DNA of 16,127 nucleotides from Bacteroidota bacterium (GTDB lineage: Bacteria > Bacteroidota > Bacteroidia > Chitinophagales > Chitinophagaceae), in assembly GCA_023429365.1 (NCBI GenBank), contig JAEYVW010000131.1, forward strand, positions 1 to 16,127. The letters run 5' to 3'. Shown one piece after another: positions 1 through 6,596 of this stretch. Each line of letters begins with the position of its first letter. The first letter of the stretch is position 1. Under the pieces are notes generated by a model. The model was not told the DNA's origin and ran no database searches. It was given only the letters and a program-made list of their open reading frames with translations. Position numbers and translations under genes: made by a program.

Positions 1-1
1 C

Positions 2-433
2 GACGCCATCAGGAAGATCGTGTCGGCCGGCATTCCCGTGATGGGACACCTGGGACTTACTCCCCAGTCGATATACAAATTCGGCACCTATGCCGTAAGA
101 GCTAAAGAGGAAGAAGAAGCAAAAAAATTAAGACGTGATTCAAAGTTGCTGGAACAGGCGGGGTGTTTCGCCCTAGTGCTTGAAAAAATACCTGCCACGC
201 TGGCCCGCGAAGTTTCAGAAAATATTCATATTCCCACGATCGGTATTGGCGCCGGCCCTCATTGCGACGGTCAGGTATTGGTGATGCACGATATGCTTGG
301 TATCAACACCGAATTTAAACCGAGGTTCCTTCGCCAGTACCTGAATATCCACGAGCAGGCGACCGCCGCTGTGCAACAGTATATCAATGACGTGAAGAAT
401 AAGGATTTCCCCAATGAAAGCGAACAATATTAA
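2..433 (+). CDS. panB: 3-methyl-2-oxobutanoate hydroxymethyltransferase, C-terminal part (5' end outside window)
   Basis: PanB (ketopantoate hydroxymethyltransferase) transfers a hydroxymethyl group from 5,10-methylene-tetrahydrofolate to 2-oxoisovalerate. This is the first committed step of pantothenate and coenzyme A synthesis, in the cytoplasm. The reading frame is open to the left edge (D-A-I-R-K-I-V before position 23), so the gene starts outside the window. About 143 residues remain of a family that is usually 260-280 long. Diagnostic motifs are GHLGLTPQ, whose His corresponds to His136 of the E. coli enzyme (base 44 onward); VLEKIP, whose Glu corresponds to the catalytic Glu181 (codon at 182); and IGIGAG followed by DGQVLVMHD in the C-terminal part of the barrel. 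It ends in TAA at 431-433. The next gene has its own promoter, so there is no sign of an operon downstream. The motif match makes the assignment very secure. Confidence 0.96.
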   Translation, partial: DAIRKIVSAGIPVMGHLGLTPQSIYKFGTYAVRAKEEEEAKKLRRDSKLLEQAGCFALVLEKIPATLAREVSENIHIPTIGIGAGPHCDGQVLVMHDMLGINTEFKPRFLRQYLNIHEQATAAVQQYINDVKNKDFPNESEQY

Positions 434-452
434 TAGGAATTTGTGAGAGGGA

Positions 453-481
453 TTTAGGAATTAGGTTATTCAAATTCTAAA
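453..481 (+). terminator. Weak AT-rich stem-loop after panB
   Basis: TTTAGGAATT (453-462) pairs with AATTCTAAA (473-481), with one bulged G and a 10-base loop, 20 bases past the panB stop. The stem is AT-rich and is not followed by a clean T-run, so termination here is only a possibility. The word TAGGAATT also occurs just upstream (434-441). Confidence 0.3.
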
Positions 482-565
482 ATATACTACACATTCTTAT
501 AGGCAGGCAATCCTTATTGTCAATATCCAGGCATGTATGGCGTCGGGAAACCTAAAAAGTATAGT

Positions 566-573
566 TACCTTTG
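566..573 (+). promoter_or_regulatory. Bacteroidota -7 promoter element (TAccTTTG) for the ALDH gene
   Basis: TACCTTTG matches the TAnnTTTG consensus of the primary Bacteroidota sigma factor exactly. No clear -33 TTG stands 19-21 bases upstream. Transcription would begin around 578-582, giving a leader of about 10-14 bases before the ATG at 592. The last three bases of the box (571-573) form an in-frame TTG that would otherwise extend the reading frame. Because it lies inside the promoter, it cannot be the start codon if this promoter is used. Confidence 0.55.
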
Positions 574-591
574 CAGCTCAAAAAAATAGCT

Positions 592-2115
592 ATGGAGTTT
601 CTGAAGACATTACATATTAAAGAAGCAAACCCTGGTGTAAGTACTGGCAAAGAATGGATCAATTCGAAAGGTGAAACGATCAGCTCTTATTCACCCGTGG
701 ATGGTAAACTGATTGGTACCGTCGTAGCGGCCGACAGGGAAGCTTATGACACTGTGGTCAAAAAAGCGGGAGAAGCTTTTAAAGAATGGAGAACATGGCC
801 CGCACCAAAACGCGGTGAGATCGTGCGCCAGATCGGTGAGGCGTTGCGCCAGTATAAAGAGCCTTTGGGAAAACTGGTTTCCTATGAAATGGGCAAAAGC
901 CTGCAGGAAGGTTATGGAGAAGTTCAGGAGATGATCGACATCTGCGATTTTGCTGTGGGGCTCTCCCGTCAACTGCATGGATTTACAATGCATAGTGAAC
1001 GACCGGGGCATCGGATGTACGAACAATATCATCCCCTGGGTATCGTTGGCATTATTTCCGCGTTCAATTTTCCTGTGGCGGTATGGAGCTGGAACTCAAT
1101 GCTGGCATGGGTTTGCGGTGATGTTTGCATTTGGAAACCATCGGAAAAAACGCCGCTATGCGGCATTGCCTGCCAGCAGATCGTCAAAGAAGTATTTGAA
1201 AAAAATAATGTACCCGAAGGAGTTTGCGGGTTAATCATAGGAGGTCGTGATGTTGGTGAATGGATGAGCCAGGACACCCGTATCCCGCTGGTGTCAGCAA
1301 CCGGATCAACCCGTATGGGCAAAGCCGTAGGGGCAGCAGTGGGCGCGAGGCTTGGTCGTGCGTTACTGGAACTTGGTGGTAACAACGCCATCATTATTTC
1401 AAAAGATGCAGATCTTGATATCGCCATACTCGGTTCCCTGTTTGGTGCGGTTGGCACCGCCGGCCAGCGTTGTACAACTACAAGACGCCTGATTATTCAT
1501 GAAGACATTTATGAGCAGGTCAAACAAAAACTGGTTTCGGCGTACAAACAACTTTCTATAGGCAATCCGCTGGATGAGAAAAATCATGTGGGCCCCTTGA
1601 TTGATAAAGCAGCAGTGCAGTTATATTTCGACTCGATCGAAGCATGTAAGGCCGAGGGTGGAAATTTTGTAGTGGAAGGCGGCGTACTCGAAGGTAAGGG
1701 ATATGAAAGCGGGTGCTATGTGAAACCCTGCATCGCGGAAGCCAGACCCGACTTCAAGATCGTGGAGCATGAAACATTTGCGCCCATTCTCTATTTGCTC
1801 AAATACAGGACCATTGACGAGGCCATTGCCATTCAAAACGGTGTGCCCCAGGGCCTATCTTCCTCTATCATGACCCTGAACCTGCGTGAGGCTGAACAAT
1901 TTCTGTCAGCTGCCGGCAGCGATTGCGGGATTGCCAACGTTAACATCGGTACTTCCGGCGCCGAGATCGGCGGAGCATTTGGGGGTGAAAAGGAAACCGG
2001 CGGAGGCAGGGAAAGCGGAAGCGATGCATGGAAAGCCTATATGAGACGCCAGACCAACACGATCAATTATAGCACCAACCTGCCCCTGGCACAGGGAATA
2101 AAGTTCGAGGTATAG
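592..2115 (+). CDS. Aldehyde dehydrogenase, ALDH7/antiquitin type (probable L-aminoadipate-semialdehyde dehydrogenase)
   Basis: This is a soluble NAD(P)+-dependent aldehyde dehydrogenase of 507 residues, the usual length for ALDH7. Visible motifs are the NAD-binding stretch PLGIVGIISAFNFPVAVWSWN; LELGGNNAIII with the general-base Glu (about residue 260); and GTAGQRCTTTRRL with the catalytic Cys (about residue 294). The C-terminal segment SGAEIGGAFGGEKETGGGRE and the ending INYSTNLPLAQGIKFEV are hallmarks of antiquitin. Relatives (ALDH7A1, AmaB/Pcd) oxidise alpha-aminoadipate semialdehyde in lysine breakdown. That substrate is inferred from the subfamily, since no lysine-catabolism genes lie alongside. 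The start is set at ATG 592, because an upstream in-frame TTG at 571 falls in the -7 box. The gene appears to be monocistronic, with 243 bases before the next gene. Confidence 0.95.
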   Translation: MEFLKTLHIKEANPGVSTGKEWINSKGETISSYSPVDGKLIGTVVAADREAYDTVVKKAGEAFKEWRTWPAPKRGEIVRQIGEALRQYKEPLGKLVSYEMGKSLQEGYGEVQEMIDICDFAVGLSRQLHGFTMHSERPGHRMYEQYHPLGIVGIISAFNFPVAVWSWNSMLAWVCGDVCIWKPSEKTPLCGIACQQIVKEVFEKNNVPEGVCGLIIGGRDVGEWMSQDTRIPLVSATGSTRMGKAVGAAVGARLGRALLELGGNNAIIISKDADLDIAILGSLFGAVGTAGQRCTTTRRLIIHEDIYEQVKQKLVSAYKQLSIGNPLDEKNHVGPLIDKAAVQLYFDSIEACKAEGGNFVVEGGVLEGKGYESGCYVKPCIAEARPDFKIVEHETFAPILYLLKYRTIDEAIAIQNGVPQGLSSSIMTLNLREAEQFLSAAGSDCGIANVNIGTSGAEIGGAFGGEKETGGGRESGSDAWKAYMRRQTNTINYSTNLPLAQGIKFEV

Positions 2116-2156
2116 ATACTAGAAAGACAAATATATCGTTGATACTGAGCGGCGAT

Positions 2157-2200
2157 GCACTTTGTCAGACCCTCAAATTGAAATGATCGTCCCAAAGTGC
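2157..2200 (+). other. Stem-loop downstream of the ALDH gene
   Basis: GCACTTTG (2157-2164) and CAAAGTGC (2193-2200) form a perfect 8-bp stem around a 28-base loop, 42 bases past the ALDH stop. No T-run follows, so this is not a typical intrinsic terminator. It could be a 3'-end stabiliser or chance. Confidence 0.3.
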
Positions 2201-2220
2201 TCCATTTGAACAAGATGATG

Positions 2221-2275
2221 AGAAGGAAAGGATTTGTTGAATATAAATTCTTCCCTTCTTCCCGTCTTACCGGCA
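2221..2275. repeat. Purine/pyrimidine imperfect inverted repeat, intergenic
   Basis: A purine-rich arm (AGAAGGAAAGGA at 2221-2232) faces a pyrimidine-rich arm (TTCTTCCCTTCTTCCCGTCT from about 2248). Near the end of the second arm stand the words CCCGTCT and CCGGCA. The same two words appear in the same order in the pyrimidine arm of the hairpin at 8877-8954. The two may be copies of one dispersed intergenic repeat that has diverged. Confidence 0.35.
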
Positions 2276-2291
2276 TAGAACGTCCGTATAC

Positions 2292-2321
2292 TTTGATTAC
2301 TGCAAAATATTTGTAATTTTT
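2292..2321 (+). promoter_or_regulatory. Candidate promoter of the ompA-like gene
   Basis: TTTG (2292-2295) and TAATTTTT (2314-2321) are separated by 18 bases, close to the Bacteroidota layout of TTTG, about 19 bases, then TAnnTTTG. The -7 element has one mismatch (final G replaced by T). Transcription would start near 2328, leaving a leader of about 30 bases before the ATG at 2359. Confidence 0.35.
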
Positions 2322-2358
2322 ACAACCAAACAATATCCTTCAACCCTAACTGCTATCC

Positions 2359-3900
2359 ATGAAAAGGATCCCGCTCCTTGTGTTGTTTTGTCTTTGCGTC
2401 TTTATTTCCCGATCTCAACTTAGAATCGCGATCGTTGGTGGTGGTCACCAGTCTAAAATACTGGAGGATAATAATCTTCCGGGATGGGATACGCTTCAAA
2501 ATAATTTTTCCGGTCGCACCGGTATTCATTTGGGCTTTATGGCCGATCTCAGACTGTCAGAGCGCTCCAACTTTTATTTTCAGCCTGGTGTACTTTTCTA
2601 CACCAAGGGGAGAAAATACCAGTCGCCACTGAAAGATTCGACCGTTACTTTTACCCGCCCACTACTACCCGATTCTACTGTCAATACCTATTTTCTGGAA
2701 AACAGGAAACAGTTTCTTAACTACATTGATATGCCCCTGAACCTGGTGTACAAAGTCAGGCTGGGAAAGAAAACACATTTCATTCTTGGTGGCGGACCTT
2801 ATGTCTCATTTTTCTACAACGGCTTTGAGCGAAAAGATATGACTGTGGTGGATATAAGTCTCAGCACCGAGGAAAACAAAGACCTGCCTGTGGGGAAGGG
2901 CGTCGGCAAATACTCAACTCTTGATTATGGTGTCAACGGATTGGCTGGTTTTGAATTTGGCCGCGTCTTTCTGACAGCTAACTATAGCCGCGGACTAAAG
3001 GATTTTTATGAACCCGCAGATTATACTGCTACCAATTATAAACACGAGATCATGGGCGCCAGCCTGGGAATTTACCTTGGAAAATCGGTTCAAATAGCAC
3101 CGAAAGACAGGGACGGCGATGGTACTCCTGATAAAAATGATAAATGCCCGGATATTGCCGGACCGGTTGAGTTACTGGGCTGCCCCGATACTGATAAAGA
3201 CGGTACACCCGACCCTGATGATAAATGTCCCGGTGTGCCTGGCGCAACCGATAATGCCGGATGTCCCTATCCTGATACCGATAAAGACGGACTGATGGAT
3301 AAGATCGATCAGTGCCCGACTATTCCTGGTCCGCTGGAAAATAATGGATGCCCTTACCCCGATTCCGATAAAGATGGCATTCTCGATAAAGATGATAAAT
3401 GCCCGGATATCGCAGGTGTTGAAAGGTTCAACGGTTGCCCCGTACCCGACACCGATGGAGATGGTATCAATGATGAAGAAGATAAATGTCCCACTATAAA
3501 AGGATTGAAAGAAAAAAATGGCTGTCCCGAAGAGATCAAAAAGGAGATCGTGGAGAAAGTGGACTACGCGGCTAAACGTATACAATTTAAAGTCAACAGC
3601 GCCGATCTCACTCCTTCATCCTATAAAGTCCTGGACGAAGTGGCAGCGGTTCTGAAAACTCATCCCGAGATCAAAGTCACTGTGGAAGGTCATACCAGCA
3701 GCGATGGTACTTATGAGGCCAATATGCGCTTGTCTGAAAAAAGAGCCAATTCCGTCAGGGATTACCTTCTTTCCAAGGGGATCGAGGTCAGTCGACTGAC
3801 TGCCATCGGTTTTGGACCCGATAAACCGCTTAATGATGGTAAAACGCCTGAAGACCGCGCTAAAAACCGTCGCGTTGAACTGGAGTTATCCAACCAATAG
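2359..3900 (+). CDS. OmpA-family outer-membrane protein with N-terminal beta-barrel and five thrombospondin type 3 repeats
   Basis: This 513-residue envelope protein anchors the outer membrane to the cell wall. A signal peptide (residues 1-19, MKRIPLLVLFCLCVFISRS, cleaved before Gln) is followed by a barrel-like region of about 220 residues, rich in alternating hydrophobic strands, of the Bacteroidota 'outer membrane beta-barrel' kind. Five TSP3 calcium-binding repeats (DxDxDGxxD...DxCP) begin at Asp250, 277, 306, 335 and 364, spaced 27-29 residues. The C-terminal OmpA domain (about 408-510) contains the LSEKRA motif with the conserved Arg462. The Asp that normally precedes it in the GHTD motif is Ser447 here, with an Asp two residues later (Asp449). 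The gene stands alone between a candidate promoter and a strong terminator. The exact role (porin, structural or adhesin) cannot be read from the sequence. Confidence 0.93.
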   Translation: MKRIPLLVLFCLCVFISRSQLRIAIVGGGHQSKILEDNNLPGWDTLQNNFSGRTGIHLGFMADLRLSERSNFYFQPGVLFYTKGRKYQSPLKDSTVTFTRPLLPDSTVNTYFLENRKQFLNYIDMPLNLVYKVRLGKKTHFILGGGPYVSFFYNGFERKDMTVVDISLSTEENKDLPVGKGVGKYSTLDYGVNGLAGFEFGRVFLTANYSRGLKDFYEPADYTATNYKHEIMGASLGIYLGKSVQIAPKDRDGDGTPDKNDKCPDIAGPVELLGCPDTDKDGTPDPDDKCPGVPGATDNAGCPYPDTDKDGLMDKIDQCPTIPGPLENNGCPYPDSDKDGILDKDDKCPDIAGVERFNGCPVPDTDGDGINDEEDKCPTIKGLKEKNGCPEEIKKEIVEKVDYAAKRIQFKVNSADLTPSSYKVLDEVAAVLKTHPEIKVTVEGHTSSDGTYEANMRLSEKRANSVRDYLLSKGIEVSRLTAIGFGPDKPLNDGKTPEDRAKNRRVELELSNQ

Positions 3901-3926
3901 TGACAAACGACCGTCTTAAATCTACC

Positions 3927-3960
3927 AAAACCCTGCAATTCCCGCGAGTTGCGGGGTTTT
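3927..3960 (+). terminator. Rho-independent terminator after the ompA-like gene
   Basis: AAAACCCTGCAA (3927-3938) pairs with TTGCGGGGTTTT (3949-3960), with a single T-G wobble and a 10-base loop, starting 27 bases past the stop. The A-run on the left means it could also act on the opposite strand. Confidence 0.85.
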
Positions 3961-4007
3961 GAATATGAAAAAGTATGAATGGTAAGCGGTAATTTCGCGA
4001 CTTTATT

Positions 4008-4015
4008 GAATTTTG
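4008..4015 (+). promoter_or_regulatory. Weak -7-like box upstream of the S8 peptidase gene
   Basis: GAATTTTG matches TAnnTTTG except at the first base, and no -33 TTG is visible at the right distance. Transcription from it would start at about 4020-4024. That leaves almost no leader before ATG 4027 and about 14 bases before the alternative ATG at 4036. Confidence 0.25.
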
Positions 4016-4026
4016 TAAATTAAACC

Positions 4027-5712
4027 ATGCACATAATGAAGCGATTGATGAAACGTACCCTTTTGGTAATCACCACTATATCACTGGGTTTGGGTGCTTT
4101 TGCGCAAAGGAAAGAAGTGCCAAAAGGCTGGCACCTGATGGACGCGAAAGACAGTGGCTATTTTGGCATTAGCATCGATAAGGCCTATGATTTTGTGAAA
4201 TCGAAAAAGTTGAAAAGCACCCCGGTTATTGTCGCGGTGATCGATTCGGGTGTCGATACCCTTCACGAAGACCTGAAGCCCATACTCTGGCGTAATCCCA
4301 AAGAAATTCCCGGAAACGGCATCGACGATGACAACAACGGTTATGTAGACGATGTCTATGGCTGGAACTTCCTGGGTGGCCGCGATGGTCGCAATGTTGA
4401 AAAAGACTCCTATGAGGCTGCCCGTGTGTACCATCGCTTGAAAAGCAAGTGGGAAGAGAAGGACCTGGCAACAGGTACACTTTCCGCCGATGAGACCCGC
4501 GAATACAAAATGTGGCTCAAAGCCAAATTTGATGTTGTCGGCGATATCAATCCCCTGGAAGTGGTGCAGGTAAAACGCATGTACAAGGAATTGAAATTAG
4601 GAGACTCTGTTATCCGCCGCGATATAGGTAAAGAAGAATACAGCTGTAAGGACCTTGCAGAATATAGCCCCACTTCCGATCAGCCCCGTCGCGTAAAAGC
4701 GATCCTGAACAGCATTTGCAAGGGTAATGACAATGACGATATTTCCAATAAGATGATACTCGACGAACTGGAAGGTGATATCATCAAATTCGAAACGGTA
4801 GACAGGGCTCCGAAAGATTATCGCAACGAGATCGTACAGGATAACTATTATGATTTCAACGACAGGTTTTATGGTAATAACAATGTTATGGTGAGTAATT
4901 CAGCAGCTCTGCATGGAACCCACGTATCAGGTATTATTGGTGCTGTCAGGAACAATGGTGTAGGAATGGATGGCGTGGCAGACAATGTACGCATTATGAC
5001 TATACGTGCGGTTCCTGATGGTGATGAACACGATAAGGATATAGCATTGGCTATTCGCTACGCAGTGGATAATGGTGCAAAGGTGATCAATATGAGTTTT
5101 GGTAAGGGTGTATCACCTGAAAAACATTGGGTGGATGACGCTGTGAAATATGCTCAAAGCAAAGGTGTACTGTTGGTACATGCCGCGGGTAACAGCCGGC
5201 AGAACCTGGACTCCACTTATAATTTCCCAACTCCTGTACTTATAGATAGTAGCAGGGCTCCCAACTGGATCACAGTGGGCGCCAGTGGCGATCCAAAAGC
5301 AGGAGGGATCACTGCATCTTTTTCAAATTATGGTAAAAATGAAGTGGATGTATTTGCACCCGGAGTCAGGATCTATTCTACGGTACCAGGAGGCAACACT
5401 TATCAAAACCTGCAAGGCACCAGTATGGCCTCCCCGGTAGTGGCTGGTCTGGCAGCATTCATACTGCAGTACTATCCCAACCTCACCCCAGAACAGGTGA
5501 AAATGGTAATTGAGAAGTCGGCCCAGTCGCCGGGTCTCAAAGTAAAAGATCCCGGAACTGGCGAGATGGTTAATCTTTCCGATCTCAGCAGGACAGGTGG
5601 TCTCGCGAACGCATACGAAGCAATTAAGCTCGCTTCTACCCTTTCAGCTGATACTAAAAAACCGGTTAAAAAACCAGTTAAATCTAAAGTAAAGCCGAAG
5701 GTAAAAAGCTAA
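4027..5712 (+). CDS. Secreted S8 family (subtilisin-like) serine peptidase
   Basis: This is a subtilase of 561 residues. The N-terminus is a signal peptide ending GLGAFA before Gln, so the enzyme is exported to the periplasm or outside. The catalytic triad is readable: Asp73 in AVIDSGVD, His296 in LHGTHVSG and Ser466 in GTSMASPVVAG. The oxyanion Asn389 lies in HAAGNS. Asp and His are 223 residues apart, against about 32 in subtilisin. The insertion opens with an Asp/Asn-rich loop (residues 97-108, GNGIDDDNNGYV) that probably binds calcium, then a charged, mostly helical stretch. After the catalytic domain comes a Lys/Pro/Val tail (about 540-561, repeats of KPVK). No Por or GldM-type C-terminal sorting domain is visible. 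ATG 4036 is an equally good start and keeps the whole signal peptide. The gene has its own terminator. The natural substrate is unknown. Confidence 0.94.
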   Translation: MHIMKRLMKRTLLVITTISLGLGAFAQRKEVPKGWHLMDAKDSGYFGISIDKAYDFVKSKKLKSTPVIVAVIDSGVDTLHEDLKPILWRNPKEIPGNGIDDDNNGYVDDVYGWNFLGGRDGRNVEKDSYEAARVYHRLKSKWEEKDLATGTLSADETREYKMWLKAKFDVVGDINPLEVVQVKRMYKELKLGDSVIRRDIGKEEYSCKDLAEYSPTSDQPRRVKAILNSICKGNDNDDISNKMILDELEGDIIKFETVDRAPKDYRNEIVQDNYYDFNDRFYGNNNVMVSNSAALHGTHVSGIIGAVRNNGVGMDGVADNVRIMTIRAVPDGDEHDKDIALAIRYAVDNGAKVINMSFGKGVSPEKHWVDDAVKYAQSKGVLLVHAAGNSRQNLDSTYNFPTPVLIDSSRAPNWITVGASGDPKAGGITASFSNYGKNEVDVFAPGVRIYSTVPGGNTYQNLQGTSMASPVVAGLAAFILQYYPNLTPEQVKMVIEKSAQSPGLKVKDPGTGEMVNLSDLSRTGGLANAYEAIKLASTLSADTKKPVKKPVKSKVKPKVKS

Positions 5713-5762
5713 GGAATATATATGGTCGTTCAAACATGAACGACAGAACGATAAGTTTTGAA

Positions 5763-5812
5763 AAACCCGGTGTCCAGGTAACCCATCTTACCCAGTCACC
5801 GGGTTTCTCTTT
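5763..5812 (+). terminator. Rho-independent terminator after the S8 peptidase gene
   Basis: AAACCCGGTG (5763-5772) pairs perfectly with CACCGGGTTT (5797-5806), followed by CTCTTTATC. The loop holds a second small stem (GGTAA 5777-5781 with TTACC 5788-5792), so the whole element is a stacked hairpin. Confidence 0.8.
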
Positions 5813-5817
5813 ATCTT

Positions 5818-5847
5818 TATCCAGTATCCAATATCTGGTATCCAGCA
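5818..5847. repeat. Degenerate heptamer repeat block (ATCCAGT)n, first block
   Basis: Consecutive heptamers read ATCCAGT, ATCCAAT, ATCTGGT, ATCCAGC. They belong to the same family as the blocks at 5930-5967 and 6492-6588, which together bracket the DinB-family gene. Confidence 0.6.
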
Positions 5848-5850
5848 CCG

Positions 5851-5890
5851 GCCTCACCCCCAACCCCCTCTCCTTGGGGAGAGGGGGCAG
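5851..5890. repeat. GC-rich palindromic dispersed repeat
   Basis: CCCCCTCTCC (5864-5873) and GGAGAGGGGG (5878-5887) form a perfect 10-bp hairpin with a 4-base loop (TTGG), preceded by CCTCACCCCCAA. The composition, nearly pure C then nearly pure G, differs sharply from its surroundings. Elements of the form CCTCACCCC...CCCTCTCC...GGAGAGGG are known as dispersed intergenic repeats in several bacterial phyla. That this is one of them is inference. Confidence 0.55.
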
Positions 5891-5929
5891 AACCCTTAAT
5901 TAAGACATGCCCGTTTGAAGATCCAGTGT

Positions 5930-5967
5930 CCAATATCCAGTTCGAGTATCTAGTATCAAGTATCCAA
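5930..5967. repeat. Degenerate heptamer repeat block (ATCCAGT)n, second block
   Basis: Units read ATCCAGT, GTCCAAT, ATCCAGT, a 6-base TCGAGT, ATCTAGT, ATCAAGT, ATCCAAA, and stop about 16 bases before the DinB-family start codon. The repeats therefore occupy the place where a promoter or leader would be expected. No TAnnTTTG box is visible there. Confidence 0.65.
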
Positions 5968-5983
5968 ACCAAACCCAAAATCT

Positions 5984-6490
5984 ATGCGCCCCGATCTCAC
6001 CCGCGTTTCCAGCAATTTCCACGGTTATATCAATCACGTACCTGAAGACGACCTGGCTGAAGCATTTGATAAGCAAAGCGCTTCATTCGTCCGGTTCCTG
6101 GACGCCATCCCAAACGATAAATATGATTATCGCTATGGCGACGGCAAATGGACCATCAAGGAAGTTTTGCAACATGTGATCGATGCTGAAAGAGTATTTG
6201 CCTACCGCGCTTTACGTTTTGCCCGTAAGGATAAAACCCCGCTACCCGGGTTTGATGAAAATGCTTTTGCTGCAAATGCAAAGGCTGCTTCACGAAGCTG
6301 GGACAAACTGGTGGAAGAATTTAAAGTGGTCAGAAGATCATCAGAATTGCTCTTCCTTTCTTTTGATGAAGACCAGTTGCAATCCGATGGCATTTCCTCC
6401 AATGCCCCAAACTATGTGCTGGGCCTGGGTTTTATCCTGGTAGGCCATGCCATGCATCATCAGAAGATTTTAAAGGAAAGATATCTTTAG
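5984..6490 (+). CDS. DinB-family putative metal-dependent protein
   Basis: This is a small soluble protein of 168 residues, the usual length for the DinB/YfiT four-helix-bundle superfamily. The three-histidine metal site is readable: His64 in WTIKEVLQHVIDAE, then His155 and His159 in GHAMHHQKIL near the C-terminus. The helical pattern and the KWTIKEVLQHV segment match the DinB_2 group. Characterised members include bacillithiol- or mycothiol-dependent S-transferases and DNA-damage-inducible proteins of unknown activity, and nothing here says which applies. The ATG at 5984 is the only good start. No Shine-Dalgarno is present, as is normal for the phylum. The gene is flanked on both sides by ATCCAGT-type repeat blocks and is convergent with the S41 protease gene. 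Confidence 0.88.
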   Translation: MRPDLTRVSSNFHGYINHVPEDDLAEAFDKQSASFVRFLDAIPNDKYDYRYGDGKWTIKEVLQHVIDAERVFAYRALRFARKDKTPLPGFDENAFAANAKAASRSWDKLVEEFKVVRRSSELLFLSFDEDQLQSDGISSNAPNYVLGLGFILVGHAMHHQKILKERYL

Positions 6491-6491
6491 A

Positions 6492-6588
6492 GATGCTGGA
6501 TGTTGGATGCTGGATACTTGATAAATAAAACAATAGGTAATCAGGAAATCCAAGGCATCCAGTATCAAGAAATCTAGTATCCAGTATC
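6492..6588. repeat. Degenerate heptamer repeats in inverted arrangement between convergent genes
   Basis: The left half (6492-6523) reads ATGCTGG, ATGTTGG, ATGCTGG, ATACTTG. The right half (6548-6588) carries the complementary-strand version: ATCCAAGGC, ATCCAGT, ATCAAGA, AATCTAGT, ATCCAGT. Bases 6503-6522 can pair imperfectly with 6548-6568 over about 20 positions, around an A-rich loop. Lying between two convergent stop codons (6490 and 6597), the hairpin may act as a bidirectional terminator. Confidence 0.55.
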
Positions 6589-6596
6589 CCTGAACC

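Noticed and set aside
2067..2333. 88-codon minus-strand frame in the spacer after the ALDH gene
   Set aside because: It overlaps the 3' end of the dehydrogenase, has no family features or promoter, and its composition is not protein-like.
3172..3585. 137-codon minus-strand frame opposite the TSP3 repeats
   Set aside because: Its Ile/Gly repeats simply mirror the DxDxDG repeats of the OmpA-like gene on the other strand.
5818..5967. CRISPR-like array
   Set aside because: The units are 7 bases long, contiguous and degenerate, with no spacers of regular length and no cas genes.
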